Origin: Ktedonobacter robiniae
GTDB taxonomy: Bacteria; Chloroflexota; Ktedonobacteria; Ktedonobacterales; Ktedonobacteraceae
DNA length: 64,000 nucleotides
Direction: 5' to 3'
NCBI RefSeq assembly: GCF_016587375.1
Contig: NZ_BNJG01000001.1
Span: forward strand, 1,984,001-2,048,000
In this document: one piece after another, positions 34,389-44,047 of the stretch
Layout: every line of letters begins with the position of its first letter
Position numbering within the stretch: position 1 is the first letter of the stretch
Translations under genes and position numbers: made by a program
The notes under the pieces: model-generated
Told to the model about the DNA's origin: nothing
The model's database searches: none
Seen by the model: the letters and a program-made list of their open reading frames with translations, nothing else

Positions 34389-34687
34389 CAATTGCCTCCT
34401 CAGAAATATCTATAGTAAAAACTATTCACTCTGTTAAACTCACCTTTTTGTTCGAGGTAACATATATCGTTAAGGCGTTCTCAGCATACCATGCCTCAGC
34501 GAGCACAACAATGAAACAACTCATAAGCCAAAAGTGAGTCTCCTCACTCAGCAAGCTATTTGTTGACAAGGTGGGGGTGGACTCGTACAATCTGAAAAGA
34601 CACATATTGGCAGTCATGTTACCGGATTGGTAGGAGTCAACACGTAGCGCAGGCTGTAGAGATAGTGCATCGAGTGTAGAGAAGAAG

Positions 34688-36715
34688 ATGAGCGAGAAGC
34701 AGCAGCACGAGGAAGCCCAGGCCCTCTATGCCCAGGGCCTATGGTATAGCAAACAGGCAGAAGGAGAGCGCCAGGACTACCTGGATAAAGCGATAGCCTG
34801 CCTGCAAAAGGCCCTGGAGCTTTATAGTATCCATGAGACACCCACAGAGTGGGGGCGCGCGCAAAACGCGCTGGGCGAGATCTATGGCAGCCTGGAGAGA
34901 GGGAACCGCCAGCTTAATCTCAGGCGGGCTATTGCCTGCTATCAGGCCTCACTAGAGATCTTCACGCGTGAGCAAGCGCCGGGCGAGTGGGCGCAGGCCC
35001 AGTATGGATTAGGCCTGGCCCACCTCTCACTGCCCGGAAAGGATACGCGCCAGAGCCTGGAAAAGGCCCTACTCTACTTCCAGAACGCACTCAAAGTCTA
35101 CACGCTACAGGACTATCCTCTGGCCTGGGCCATGGTCAACAATAGCCTGGGCAATCTCTACTGCCTCCTGCCAAACGAAGATCGCTACGATACCCTGAAA
35201 CAGGCCATTAGCTGCTACGAGAACGCGCTCAAAGTCTACACCAGAGATCGCGCTCCAGAAAACTGGGCCATGACACACCAGCACCTGGGCAATGTCTATG
35301 CCTTTCTCCCAGGTGGAGACAGGCAGACACACCTGCGCCGCGCCATAGAGCACTATCGCGCCTCCCTGGAAATCAATACCTATGAGCATACACCGGAGCA
35401 CTGGGGCGACATCATGCATAGCCTGGGCAATGCCTACCGTAATCTCCCTCCGGGCGAAGGCGAGGGCGAAGAAGCCAATCTTCGCCAGGCCATTGACTGT
35501 TATAGCCAGGCCCTGCGCGTTTACACCCGCGAGACATATCCCCTGGAATGGGCCTCCACTCAGACCAATCTCGGTATTACCTATAACCTGCTGCCGGAGG
35601 GCAATGAGCAAGAACGCCTGGAGAAAGCTATTCAACAATTCCAGAATGCGCTTGAGGTCTATACGCTTGAGGAACATCCTGTTGAGTGGGCCAAGACGAA
35701 TAATATGCTGGCCCTGACCTACCTGGACATGCCAGATGGGAATGAGCAGGAGAACCTGCGCCAGGCCATCACCTGCTTTGAAAACACCCTGCGCGTCTAT
35801 ACACGTGAGCAGTTTCCTATTGGCTGGGCCAATGTACAGAGCAACCTGGGACAGGCCTATAGCCGCCTGGAGAGTGGAGATATCCAGCAGCACCTGCACC
35901 AGGCCATCGGCAACTTTGAGGCCGCGCTCACCGTCTATAATCGTAAGGCCTACGCCTTTGATTGGGCGCGTGTACAATTCTCCCTGGGAGGCGCGTACGG
36001 CTCCTTATTAGAAGAGCGCCAGGAGCACCTTCAGAAGGCCATTGCCTGCTACCGCGCGGCTTTGCTTGTCTATAATAGTGAGTACACGCCCCTGGAGTGG
36101 GCCGCGGCCCAGACCAACCTCGGCACCTCCTACTGCCACCTACAAGATGAGAAACCCGAGGTCCGCCAGGAACACCTTGAGCATGCGATTGCCAGCTTTG
36201 AAGCGGCTCTCAAGATCTACCAGCCAGAGCTACACCCCCTGGACTGGCAGAAAACCCAGAGCAATCTGGGCTTTGCCTATGCCGAGCTACCCCATGGCGA
36301 TCATCAAAGTAACCTTTACCATGCGATATCGCACTATGAGGCTGCGCTCCAGGTCGACTTCGCCCAGGCGGCTCCCATAGAATGGGCCTCCCTGGTCTTC
36401 AATCTGGCCAACGCCTACCGCGAATATCAGGAGGGCAACCGGCAGAAAAACCTGGAGATGGCTATCGCCCTCTACCAGGCAACCCACAAGGTCTATACTC
36501 CCACCACCTTCCCTCTCGAATGGGCCGCGACACAGAATAACAGTGGCAACACCCTGCGCGAGCTTCAAATCGGCGACATCCGCGCCAATCTGCAAGCTGC
36601 CATCACCTGCTACGAGAACGCGCTCCAGATCTTCTCAGCCCTCAGCATGAACGAATACGCCCTGGCAGTACAGGAGAACATAGCCTCCGTCCAGAAGACA
36701 CTCCAGACGCTTTAG
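34688..36715 (+). CDS. Tetratricopeptide protein with 13 repeats
   Basis: 675 residues made of thirteen 46-50-residue repeats after a short N-terminal helix pair. The consensus is ALxVYTxExxPxEWAxxQxNLGxAY followed by LPxGxxQxxLxxAIxxYxxA. Each unit is longer than a plain 34-residue TPR; the EWA/NLG block and the AI-Y-A block are highly conserved. It would form a long superhelix for protein binding. No enzymatic domain, signal peptide or membrane helix is seen. The upstream 299 bp (34389-34687) is AT-rich and holds no gene. Confidence 0.9.
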   Translation: MSEKQQHEEAQALYAQGLWYSKQAEGERQDYLDKAIACLQKALELYSIHETPTEWGRAQNALGEIYGSLERGNRQLNLRRAIACYQASLEIFTREQAPGEWAQAQYGLGLAHLSLPGKDTRQSLEKALLYFQNALKVYTLQDYPLAWAMVNNSLGNLYCLLPNEDRYDTLKQAISCYENALKVYTRDRAPENWAMTHQHLGNVYAFLPGGDRQTHLRRAIEHYRASLEINTYEHTPEHWGDIMHSLGNAYRNLPPGEGEGEEANLRQAIDCYSQALRVYTRETYPLEWASTQTNLGITYNLLPEGNEQERLEKAIQQFQNALEVYTLEEHPVEWAKTNNMLALTYLDMPDGNEQENLRQAITCFENTLRVYTREQFPIGWANVQSNLGQAYSRLESGDIQQHLHQAIGNFEAALTVYNRKAYAFDWARVQFSLGGAYGSLLEERQEHLQKAIACYRAALLVYNSEYTPLEWAAAQTNLGTSYCHLQDEKPEVRQEHLEHAIASFEAALKIYQPELHPLDWQKTQSNLGFAYAELPHGDHQSNLYHAISHYEAALQVDFAQAAPIEWASLVFNLANAYREYQEGNRQKNLEMAIALYQATHKVYTPTTFPLEWAATQNNSGNTLRELQIGDIRANLQAAITCYENALQIFSALSMNEYALAVQENIASVQKTLQTL

Positions 36716-36778
36716 GCGGGTCAGGGTCCCCAAGCATATACATCCCTTGCAATCCTCATAGCACCTTCTAAACAAATT

Positions 36779-36833
36779 CTTATATGTGGCGCTGGCTGGA
36801 GGCATTCGCCCGCCAGCCAGCGCCACATATAAG
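36779..36833 (+). terminator. Perfect 21-bp hairpin after the TPR gene
   Basis: Arms 36779-36799 and 36813-36833 pair perfectly around a 13-nt loop, 63 nt after the stop codon. Confidence 0.65.
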
Positions 36834-36982
36834 AAACTCACCTTGACTTCCATAAGCTCGGCTCGTATACTCAATCATTGAGTACTTGTTTGATGAGTAT
36901 AAGAAGCTGGACGCGAGCTGACGGGCTAAGATGCAGACATTCCTATGTATCACGCCTGCGCTCGGATAAGGAGGTCCTCATC

Positions 36983-37816
36983 ATGGTGCGCAAATATCGC
37001 ATCTTATCGATCCTCTTGATACTATTTACGCTACTCCTGATGGCCTGCGGAGGCACGGACACATCGACAAACACCAAACAAAATACAGCGAGCGCCTCGC
37101 CTGTGACCCTCAATGTCTTCGCTGCTGCCTCGCTTACCGAGTCTTTTAAGGATATAGCCACCCAGTATAAGCAGGCGCATCCCAACGTGACTATTACGTA
37201 TAATTTCAATGGCTCGCAGCTCCTTGAGCAGCAGATCGTCAATGGAGCCAGCGCCGATATCTTTGCTTCGGCTGATCAGATAAATATGAAGAAGGCCAGC
37301 GATGCCAGCCTAGTCACCACCAGCCAGGTTTTTGCTCGCAACAAGCTGGCGGTCATTGTCCCATCCAGCAATCCTGGCAAAATTCAAGCGCTGAAGGATC
37401 TGGCACAGAAAGGCAAGAAGATCGTAGTTGCGGCCCCTTCCGTCCCGGTTGGAAAGTACATGTTGCAGGTCCTGGATAAGATGGGCAAGTCCACCGACTA
37501 CGGCAGCAGCTATGAGAGCGCCGTCAAGGGCAACTTTGTCTCTCAGGAGGAGAACGTCAAGGCCATCGTACAAAAGGTGCAGACCGGCGAGGCTGACGCG
37601 GGCTTTGTCTACCTGACGGATATCACGCAGGCAGTTTCGTCGAAGGTAACGATTATTGACATCCCTGATACCCTTAACGTCATCGCCGAGTACCCTATCG
37701 CTGTCACCAAAGACTCGAAATATGCTCAGGATGCGCAAGCGTTCATTGATTTCGTGCTCTCCACGCAGGGCCAGGCCATTCTCACACGCTACCACTTTAT
37801 CAGCGTGAATAGCTAA
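36983..37816 (+). CDS. modA: Molybdate ABC transporter substrate-binding lipoprotein
   Basis: 277 residues. The signal peptide ends in lipobox LLMAC, then a Thr/Ser linker. The binding-protein fold shows VTLNVFAAASLTESFKDIA, TITYNFNGSQLLEQQI, GASADIFASADQ and FARNKLAVIVPSSN, all typical of ModA. It captures molybdate outside the cell and delivers it to ModB (37911). ATG 36983 has AAGGAGGT 8 nt upstream; the in-frame upstream ATG does not. No gene for the ATPase ModC is adjacent. Confidence 0.93.
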   Translation: MVRKYRILSILLILFTLLLMACGGTDTSTNTKQNTASASPVTLNVFAAASLTESFKDIATQYKQAHPNVTITYNFNGSQLLEQQIVNGASADIFASADQINMKKASDASLVTTSQVFARNKLAVIVPSSNPGKIQALKDLAQKGKKIVVAAPSVPVGKYMLQVLDKMGKSTDYGSSYESAVKGNFVSQEENVKAIVQKVQTGEADAGFVYLTDITQAVSSKVTIIDIPDTLNVIAEYPIAVTKDSKYAQDAQAFIDFVLSTQGQAILTRYHFISVNS

Positions 37817-37875
37817 TAGATATAAAATAGGGTGGGCTGGAGTTGCCAGCCCACCCTATTTTATATCTATTAGCT
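37811..37875 (+). terminator. Perfect 30-bp hairpin between modA and modB
   Basis: Arms 37811-37840 and 37846-37875 pair perfectly around AGTTG. The left arm includes the modA stop codon (37814-37816). As it lies inside an apparent operon, it may cut modB expression relative to modA or protect the modA message. Confidence 0.75.
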
Positions 37876-37910
37876 TTACAACGATGAAGGCAGAACATAA
37901 GGAGGGGCAT

Positions 37911-38750
37911 ATGGAGCAACCGCACCAACAACATATCGCCAATAAAAAGTACCGGACAGGGCAGTGGCGGGGGAGCTGGGGAAACCTCCTCTTCCGCCTG
38001 GGCATTGGGCTGCTGAGCGCGCTTTTTCTCCTTTTTCTGGGTATTCCCCTGGTCGCGCTGCTCTTTCATGAGGCCCCTGCTGTCGTCTGGAGCGAGTTGC
38101 AACAGCCAGATATCCTCCAGGCCCTACAAATCAGCCTGTTGACAACCACGGTGAGTACCCTCCTGGCCGTTGTCTTTGGCCTGCCCGTGGCCTATCTCCT
38201 GGCGCGTGGTAACTTTCGCGGGCGCGGCTTTCTGGAAACCTTAGTAACCATGCCAACCGTTCTCCCACCTGTGGTCGCGGGCGTGGCCCTGCTATTGACC
38301 TTTGGACGCATGGGACTGCTTGGGAGCTATCTGCGCACCTTTGGCATCAGCATCCCCTTTACCACCGTCGCCGTCATTATGGCCCAGACCTTTATTGCCG
38401 CCCCTTTCTTTATCAATAGCGCCAAGGCCGGGCTGGAGCAAATGGATCGACGCTATGAGCAGGCGGCCTATACGTTGCGCGCCTCCGCCTGGTATACCTT
38501 CAGGCGCGTGACCCTCCCGCTGATTCGCCCCGCGCTCCTGGCGGGAGTTGGTCTGAGCTGGGCACGCGCGCTGGGCGAGTTTGGCGCGACAATCACCTTC
38601 GCGGGCAACTTTCCCGGCATCACCCAGACGATGCCTACCGCCATCTATCTTGCCTCGCAAGACGACCTGGATAAAGCTATCGCCCTGGCCGTAGTGCTGC
38701 TCGCCGTCTCCTTTGGCCTGCTGCTGGCACTACGCATCAGACGCGTATAG
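37911..38750 (+). CDS. modB: Molybdate ABC transporter permease
   Basis: 279 residues with five to six membrane helices. The EAA-type cytoplasmic loop (YEQAAYTLRASAWYTFRRVT, LPLIRPALLAG) and the preceding region TMPTVLPPVVAGVALLLTFG are typical of ModB/CysT permeases. It forms the channel for molybdate with an ATPase that is not encoded nearby. ATG 37911 has AAGGAGG 5 nt upstream, better than the ATG at 37884. It follows modA after a strong hairpin. Confidence 0.93.
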   Translation: MEQPHQQHIANKKYRTGQWRGSWGNLLFRLGIGLLSALFLLFLGIPLVALLFHEAPAVVWSELQQPDILQALQISLLTTTVSTLLAVVFGLPVAYLLARGNFRGRGFLETLVTMPTVLPPVVAGVALLLTFGRMGLLGSYLRTFGISIPFTTVAVIMAQTFIAAPFFINSAKAGLEQMDRRYEQAAYTLRASAWYTFRRVTLPLIRPALLAGVGLSWARALGEFGATITFAGNFPGITQTMPTAIYLASQDDLDKAIALAVVLLAVSFGLLLALRIRRV

Positions 38751-38924
38751 AAGAGGTATAGGCATGTAGGTAGATCCGGTTCGCTTGGTGTGGTGTGTAT
38801 GTTGATAGTAGCAGTGACAGGCGAGCAGCACAGCCTGTGCACAGGCACCACCAGGAAGAGATAACACATTAAGCAGAACCGGGGCTGTCCATCAGCCCTC
38901 CACGAGGAAGGGAAGGTTTTCACT

Positions 38925-39386
38925 ATGGGAGAATATGAGCGCTCTATTAAGATCCAGGCTCCCAGGCGCCAGGTAGAAGACTTTATGTCGGACGTGAGCA
39001 ATCTGCCCAAGTACCTGCCGACGACGAAGCGCGCGGAGCCACAGCAGGGCGAGCGTGTGCGCGTCGAGGGCGAGGCTCATGGGCACCACTACGACTCGGA
39101 AGGCTTCTTCCGCGTTGACAAGAGCAAGAACCGCATGGAATGGGGTTCTGAAGGCGAAGAGCGCTATCGCGGCTGGCTTGCAGCCAAAGGCGATGAAAGC
39201 AAAGGCCCGACTGAGGTCACTGTTCATCTATCTTTTGAGCCATCCCCAAAGGTGAGCCGCAGCCTGGAAGAACCAACTGGCTCGCAGGAACAGACCATCA
39301 ACGAGAGCCTGGACCACGCCCTGCAATCGCTCAAGAACCTCGTTGAAGGTACTGGCGGCAAGATTGAGGGCCGCGCTGAGCGTTAG
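38925..39386 (+). CDS. SRPBCC-family protein
   Basis: 153 residues with the START/Bet v1-like pattern: N-terminal strand YERSIKIQAPRRQVEDFMSD, then VSNLPKYLPTTKRAE, a middle GFFRVDKSKNRMEWGSEGEE strand pair, and the long C-terminal helix INESLDHALQSLKNLVEG. Members bind lipophilic ligands or act as coenzyme Q-binding/polyketide cyclase-like proteins. The role here is unknown. It is convergent with the aldehyde dehydrogenase and the two ends share a long hairpin. The 174 bp upstream is gene-free. Confidence 0.82.
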   Translation: MGEYERSIKIQAPRRQVEDFMSDVSNLPKYLPTTKRAEPQQGERVRVEGEAHGHHYDSEGFFRVDKSKNRMEWGSEGEERYRGWLAAKGDESKGPTEVTVHLSFEPSPKVSRSLEEPTGSQEQTINESLDHALQSLKNLVEGTGGKIEGRAER

Positions 39387-39393
39387 CAAATTA

Positions 39394-39465
39394 ATAGTTA
39401 GAAGAGCACCGAAGAGAGGGACCTGCCTGCGGGCAGGTCCCTCTCTTCGGTGCTCTTCTAACTAT
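39394..39465. terminator. Perfect 34-bp hairpin between convergent genes
   Basis: Arms 39394-39427 and 39432-39465 pair perfectly around TGCG. The right arm includes the stop codon (39458-39460) and last codons of the aldehyde dehydrogenase; the left arm starts 7 nt after the SRPBCC stop. Confidence 0.75.
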
Positions 39466-40948
39466 CTATCTGAGCTTTCTGGAGTTTGCCGCTGTAGTCG
39501 GTATAGACCACCTTCCACTCGGTGAAGACATCCAGTCCGGCGATGCCCGCCTCGCGGTGACCGTTGCCAGTGCCGCGCGTGCCGCCGAAGGGAAGTTGGA
39601 TCTCGGCTCCCGTTGTGCCGGAATTGATATAGAGGATACCCGTGGTCAGATCGCGCATGGCTCGCTGGGCGTTGTTGATATTCTGGGTATAGATCGCGCT
39701 GGAGAGACCAAAGGGCGTCTGGTTGTTGACTGCGATGGCCTCGTCGAAGGTATCGACCGCGATCACGGAGAGCACCGGGCCAAAGATCTCCTCCTGGGCG
39801 ATGCGCATCTCCGGGCGCACATCTTTAAAGAGCGTCGGGCGATAGAAACTCCCGGAAGTCAGTCCTTCGACTTCAGCACACGCTCCACCCGTTACCAGCG
39901 TCGCTCCCTCGCCCTGGCCAATCTCGACATAGGCATGAATCTTCTCAAGCTGGCTGGCATTGATCACCGGCCCGACATCGACCTGCTCATCCAGGCCATC
40001 ACCCAGGCGCAGTTGCTCAATACGCGGCAGCAACTTCTCTAGCAAGTGGTCATGCACGCCACGCTGTACGATCAGGCGGCTACAGGCGGTACAGCGCTGG
40101 CCCGTGGTGCCATAGGCACTCCAGAGAATGCCCTCCACCGCCAGTTCCAGGTCGGCATCATCGAGAACAATAACGGCGTTTTTGCCACCCATCTCCAGCG
40201 AGACGCGTTTCAGCGATTGCGCCGCCTCGACCGCTACATGACGTCCCGATTCAGTTGAACCGGTAAAGGAAATGACCGCCACGTCGGGATGGTGAATCAG
40301 GGCCTCGCCTACCTCCTGACCAGAGCCACACACGAGATTGACTACGCCCTCAGGCAGACCAGCTTCCTGAAGGATCTCGACCAGGCGCAAGGCACTCTGT
40401 GGTGTATCCGAGGCGGGTTTAAGCACAATAGTATTGCCGGCAACCAGCGCCGGAAACATCTTCCAGGTCGGGATGGCAATGGGAAAGTTCCAGGGTGTGA
40501 TGCAGGCCACAACCCCCACAGGATCGCGCAGAGCCATACCACTCTTATTGGGTAGCTCCACAGGCACGGTATAGCCAAAGAGGCGGCGGCCCTCACCGGC
40601 CATGTAGTAGGCCATATCTATGCCCTCTTGCACATCGCCGCGTGTCTCTTTGAGTACCTTGCCCATCTCGCGCGTCATAATACGCGCCAATTCCTCTTTA
40701 TGGCGCGAAAGCAGCTCACCGACACGAAAGAGAATCTCGCCGCGCTTGGGCGCGGGGACGAGACGCCAGTGCTCAAAGGCCTGGCGAGCCGAGGCGACAG
40801 CCGCATCTACGTCGGCCGTGGACGAGAGCGGGAAATGGCCCAGGGTTTCGCCCGTGGCGGGATTATAGTTGGCAAAGGTTCTTCCCTCACGCGCGGCCTG
40901 CCACTTGCCACCAATGAAGTTTTGAAATGTCTGCACAGTAGTCGTCAT
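39458..40948 (-). CDS. NAD(P)-dependent aldehyde dehydrogenase
   Basis: 496 residues, full length. FTGSTESGRHVAVEA binds the cofactor, SLEMGGKNAVIV carries the catalytic Glu, and GQRCTACSR the catalytic Cys. The C-terminal GAEIQLPFGGTRGTGNGHRE segment resembles the semialdehyde (ALDH7-like) group, but the substrate cannot be fixed. The start ATG 40948 is immediately downstream of the tnpB insertion sequence end; its ribosome-binding site (AAAGGCAGG) lies in that end. Confidence 0.95.
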   Translation of the reverse strand: MTTTVQTFQNFIGGKWQAAREGRTFANYNPATGETLGHFPLSSTADVDAAVASARQAFEHWRLVPAPKRGEILFRVGELLSRHKEELARIMTREMGKVLKETRGDVQEGIDMAYYMAGEGRRLFGYTVPVELPNKSGMALRDPVGVVACITPWNFPIAIPTWKMFPALVAGNTIVLKPASDTPQSALRLVEILQEAGLPEGVVNLVCGSGQEVGEALIHHPDVAVISFTGSTESGRHVAVEAAQSLKRVSLEMGGKNAVIVLDDADLELAVEGILWSAYGTTGQRCTACSRLIVQRGVHDHLLEKLLPRIEQLRLGDGLDEQVDVGPVINASQLEKIHAYVEIGQGEGATLVTGGACAEVEGLTSGSFYRPTLFKDVRPEMRIAQEEIFGPVLSVIAVDTFDEAIAVNNQTPFGLSSAIYTQNINNAQRAMRDLTTGILYINSGTTGAEIQLPFGGTRGTGNGHREAGIAGLDVFTEWKVVYTDYSGKLQKAQIDS

Positions 40949-40963
40949 GCAATACCTGCCTTT

Positions 40964-42169
40964 CTAAATGTGTTCAACATCTTCGATTGCGGTGAAAACG
41001 TCCGCACACCGCACGGAATCGTCCGTGTGTGGCCCAAGCCGGGCAAGAAACCTCATCAAGATGTTGACGGCACTGTTGTCGTCTCGATCTATGACGAGTC
41101 CGCATTCACTACAGCAATAGGTCCGTTTCCACAGTGGCATGTCTTGTTTGTGCCCACAGCCACTACAGGTTTTCGACGTATCGCGTTCATCTAGGATAAT
41201 GAGTTCTTTCCCAGAGAGGAAGCACTTGTAGAGCAGCATCTGAACAAAGCTATAGAGTCCCCAATCGTTGTAGACCGCTCGATTCAAATACCTGTTTCTC
41301 TCTCGATGCTCTTTCATGACCATCTGCCTTTGGGAAAGATCACCGATCACCACGGTTCTCTCAACCAGTGTGTGTGCGATGAGATGACTTGCTTTATGCA
41401 GACAGTCTTGTTGTTTGTTGCGCTTCCGCTGTGAGACGCGCTTGTAGACCTTACTCAAGTGCTTGTATCGACGTGAACCCTTCTTACAGCGATCTCGCTT
41501 CGAGCGGATCTTGTCTAGTTGACGATTATACCACCGATTGCCCTTGAACCCTCCAATGTGATAGAAGCGGCCTTGGTCGTTCACGCCGGTTGCCAATGTC
41601 TTCACACCTAAGTCAAGAGCAAGCACGCCATTATATTCATGCGTTTCTTCTTTTTTATCGTGGACAAAGGATGCATAGTAGTGTCCCTGTCCATCTCTGG
41701 AGATCGCGACGTCTCTGTAGCCGGTTGGGGCTTCTTCCGTCAGTTTGGCCACCACATCGGGGTATCGCTTGCTCTTGCCTCTGCCCCCTGTCGGAAGTCT
41801 GAGAGACAATCCTTCCACCTGGATGTACATGGACGGGTAGATGAGCGTGAAAAAGCAATGCCGTGGCCGCACCCTCGGAAATCCGGGTTTTCCTCCGTTC
41901 TTGATCCGCCGAAAGAAGGCTTGCATCGCGCCATCCAAGCGGAAATAGACTTCCTGTAAGAGCTTGCCATAGACAAAACACAGTTCCGGGTCGTGCAGCT
42001 TGCTCTGTTGCAGCGTCTCCTTCGCTTCTTTCCATCCCGGCCACCTCTCTCCATCCCGCAAGCGCATCACCCACCAATTGTACAACCCCCGACATTTCCC
42101 CTGCATGAATTCCAGGGTGGCGGCGTCTTGTGGGCTGACCTCAAGCCTGATCTTCTTACTGATCAGCAT
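40964..42169 (-). mobile_element. tnpB: IS200/IS605-family TnpB (RNA-guided nuclease-like)
   Basis: 401 residues from ATG 42169 (GGAGGAGAGG upstream). The N-terminal helical OrfB domain (RGLYNWWVMRLRDGERWPGW) precedes the RuvC core: LALDLGVKTLATG (Asp), VVIGDLSQRQM at the second site, a four-Cys zinc finger (TCSGCGH...CCSECG), and RDDNSAVNILMR (Asp). The second RuvC motif has Gly where Glu is usual; an alternative Glu occurs in DERDTSKTCSGC. No tnpA is present, so the element is a single-gene type. Its 3' end lies 16 bp from the aldehyde dehydrogenase start, and a guide RNA from this end would read into that gene. Confidence 0.88.
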
Positions 42170-42185
42170 CTCCTCTCCTCCGGTC

Positions 42186-43559
42186 TCAATAGGAAATGAA
42201 CACAAAACGGATATGCTGGACATCTGGCAGGGTCGTATTGGTGGAGAAGGACACCGACAGCACCCCTGGGTGTGCTAATAAAAGGCTCTTTGCCTCAGCC
42301 TGGCTTTTGCCTGCAATACTAGCCTTTAAGTGCTCCTGCTCTGCTTGGGAGAACTGATACACCCACATATCTGTCCCTGTCGCCTGGATGGTCATTTTCC
42401 CTTGTGCTGTAGTGGCAATGTGTACCTCCCCACTCGGCATGTACCTGGCTCCTAGCTGCTGCCTTGCCTGAGTGGTGAGTGCCTGGGTGATGAGTGTTTG
42501 AAGGGCTTGTGTCTGATAGACAATGCCTGTACATGTCTCGTCGAGGGTCACATGCACACTTGTCGCTTCGTACCCCGGCTTGCGGTCGGCACTCGTCTTC
42601 TGCTGGCAATGTAGCGGGGTGACAAGCGTTTCTGCGCTTTGAACTTGGGTTTGTAGTGCTGCGGTGGTACTCTGGTCAAGGCTGGCTTTCAGGCTCATGC
42701 CTGCGGTGTCGATGTCGTGTTGGGTCACAGTCTGGTAGTCGCGTGCGTCTTGCCCTCCGCTAAAAGCTCCGTTTACGGCGGAGATATTGACGCGACAGCA
42801 GGGGCCATAGATCGCGTCTGCCTTGATGTTGCCTGCTGATCCTGCCTGGGTCGTGTGGGCGCTGACACTCGCCTGTCCAAAGGTGGGATAGCTTGCCGCG
42901 CCTATATTCGCGTCTTGATCGGTTGTCACCTGGGTTCCGTTGGTTGCGGTCACGAGGGTTCCTGCGGGTATCGTCTGCCCATAGGTCGCGCTATTGTAAA
43001 ACGTGATGTACCCGTGTGCGCTCTGGGCGTCCTGGTGCGCTTTTCCCGTTGTGGCAACGGTATGTGCCTGGCTCATGGTGACGGTGGGTAATAATCTTCC
43101 TGGCACCTGGCTGTGGGTCGGGTCGGCGTTTCCGATTGTCACCGTCAGGCGGGTTTCTATTGTGCGTGAGATTGGAATAAACGTCACGATCATCGTCGCT
43201 GTCCAGAGAGGAAACAGGTACAGCAGGCAACCAACAAGAAGCGCACAGGCACATACGAGAAGGCTGATAGAGACAAGGGGGCGCGTGTGCTCACTTGTCC
43301 ACGCTAGAGGCTTCCTCCCTCGTGGCTCTGGCTCCTGGTCAATGGGTGGGACACTTTCAACGGTGTTGGCTAACTCCTCTAGCTCTGCTTCCTCCTTGGG
43401 ATAAATGTGGATCTCGATGTCATACAGACGGCGCTGGTGGTCGTACTCCTGGTTGGCTTCTATGGGTGGTATGTCGTCCGTCGTGCGCGTCTGTTGCTGC
43501 TCTTGGTCAAGCTCTCGTAGAAGCTGCTCTAGATCGTTCTGCATCTGTTTGTCTTGCAT
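42186..43559 (-). CDS. Membrane-anchored baseplate-J-like protein
   Basis: 457 residues. An acidic N-terminal region (about 100 residues, EAELEELANTVESVP) leads to one membrane helix (LVSISLLVCACALLVGCLLY). The outside part has the baseplate J/gp47 signature: GYITFYNSATYGQTIPAGTL, then VTATNGTQVTTDQDANI and AGSAGNIKADAIYG. The end HPGVLSVSFSTNTTLPDV fits the family's C-terminus, so it is near complete. ATG 43559 has GGAGGG 7 nt upstream. It closes a gene cluster running from 45750 and directly precedes the tnpB element, whose insertion point is within about 20 bp of its stop. Confidence 0.7.
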   Translation of the reverse strand: MQDKQMQNDLEQLLRELDQEQQQTRTTDDIPPIEANQEYDHQRRLYDIEIHIYPKEEAELEELANTVESVPPIDQEPEPRGRKPLAWTSEHTRPLVSISLLVCACALLVGCLLYLFPLWTATMIVTFIPISRTIETRLTVTIGNADPTHSQVPGRLLPTVTMSQAHTVATTGKAHQDAQSAHGYITFYNSATYGQTIPAGTLVTATNGTQVTTDQDANIGAASYPTFGQASVSAHTTQAGSAGNIKADAIYGPCCRVNISAVNGAFSGGQDARDYQTVTQHDIDTAGMSLKASLDQSTTAALQTQVQSAETLVTPLHCQQKTSADRKPGYEATSVHVTLDETCTGIVYQTQALQTLITQALTTQARQQLGARYMPSGEVHIATTAQGKMTIQATGTDMWVYQFSQAEQEHLKASIAGKSQAEAKSLLLAHPGVLSVSFSTNTTLPDVQHIRFVFISY

Positions 43560-43618
43560 GAGGTTCCCTCCAACAGGAAGGGGAAGAGCACAGGTTAATG
43601 AGACTCTTCCCTGAGACA

Positions 43619-44047
43619 TTAGGCGTTTGGGATACCATCCCACGGTGCTCTACAGGTGTCGAGGGGTCCGGCGCTAAAGGCCGTGTAGAAGAGAACCTCT
43701 TTGTTGAGCTGGTCAAGCTGGTCAAAGAAGCTTTCTGGAACGGTTCCACGCCAACGGATGACAATGTAGCCATCGCCTGATGTGTTGACTTTGCCATAGG
43801 AGACTAATACCGCTTGTACAGGGCGCTCTGCCTGAAACGAGGTTTGCAAGTTCAGGGCAAGGGTCGCCGTCATGGTTTCCTTGCAGGAGAGGACCACATA
43901 TTCATCCTCTCCACGAAAGGTGATGCCCTGAAGCTCGTGGACGCGTTGGGTCAACATGCGCATGGTTCGGCGTAGTCCCCTGGGGTCGCTCTCCTGGGGG
44001 TGCTGTGGCTGTGTAGTCTGCATGGGATATGCTGGTGTGGCAATCAC
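43619..44047 (-). CDS. Unrecognised protein of the accessory cluster
   Basis: 142 residues starting at GTG 44047, which overlaps the stop of the preceding gene by 4 nt (GTGA), so translation is coupled. Features seen are a helical segment (LRRTMRMLTQRVHELQ) and beta-rich parts (DEYVVLSCKETMTATLALNL, GDGYIVIRWRGTVPESFFDQ). There is no signal peptide or membrane helix. No family was recognised. Its place between the FG-GAP-like and baseplate-J-like membrane proteins suggests a common complex. Confidence 0.65.
   Translation of the reverse strand: MIATPAYPMQTTQPQHPQESDPRGLRRTMRMLTQRVHELQGITFRGEDEYVVLSCKETMTATLALNLQTSFQAERPVQAVLVSYGKVNTSGDGYIVIRWRGTVPESFFDQLDQLNKEVLFYTAFSAGPLDTCRAPWDGIPNA

Noticed and set aside
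35105-35977. 290-codon minus-strand frame opposite the TPR gene
   Set aside because: Antisense shadow; its apparent repeats mirror the TPR repeats.
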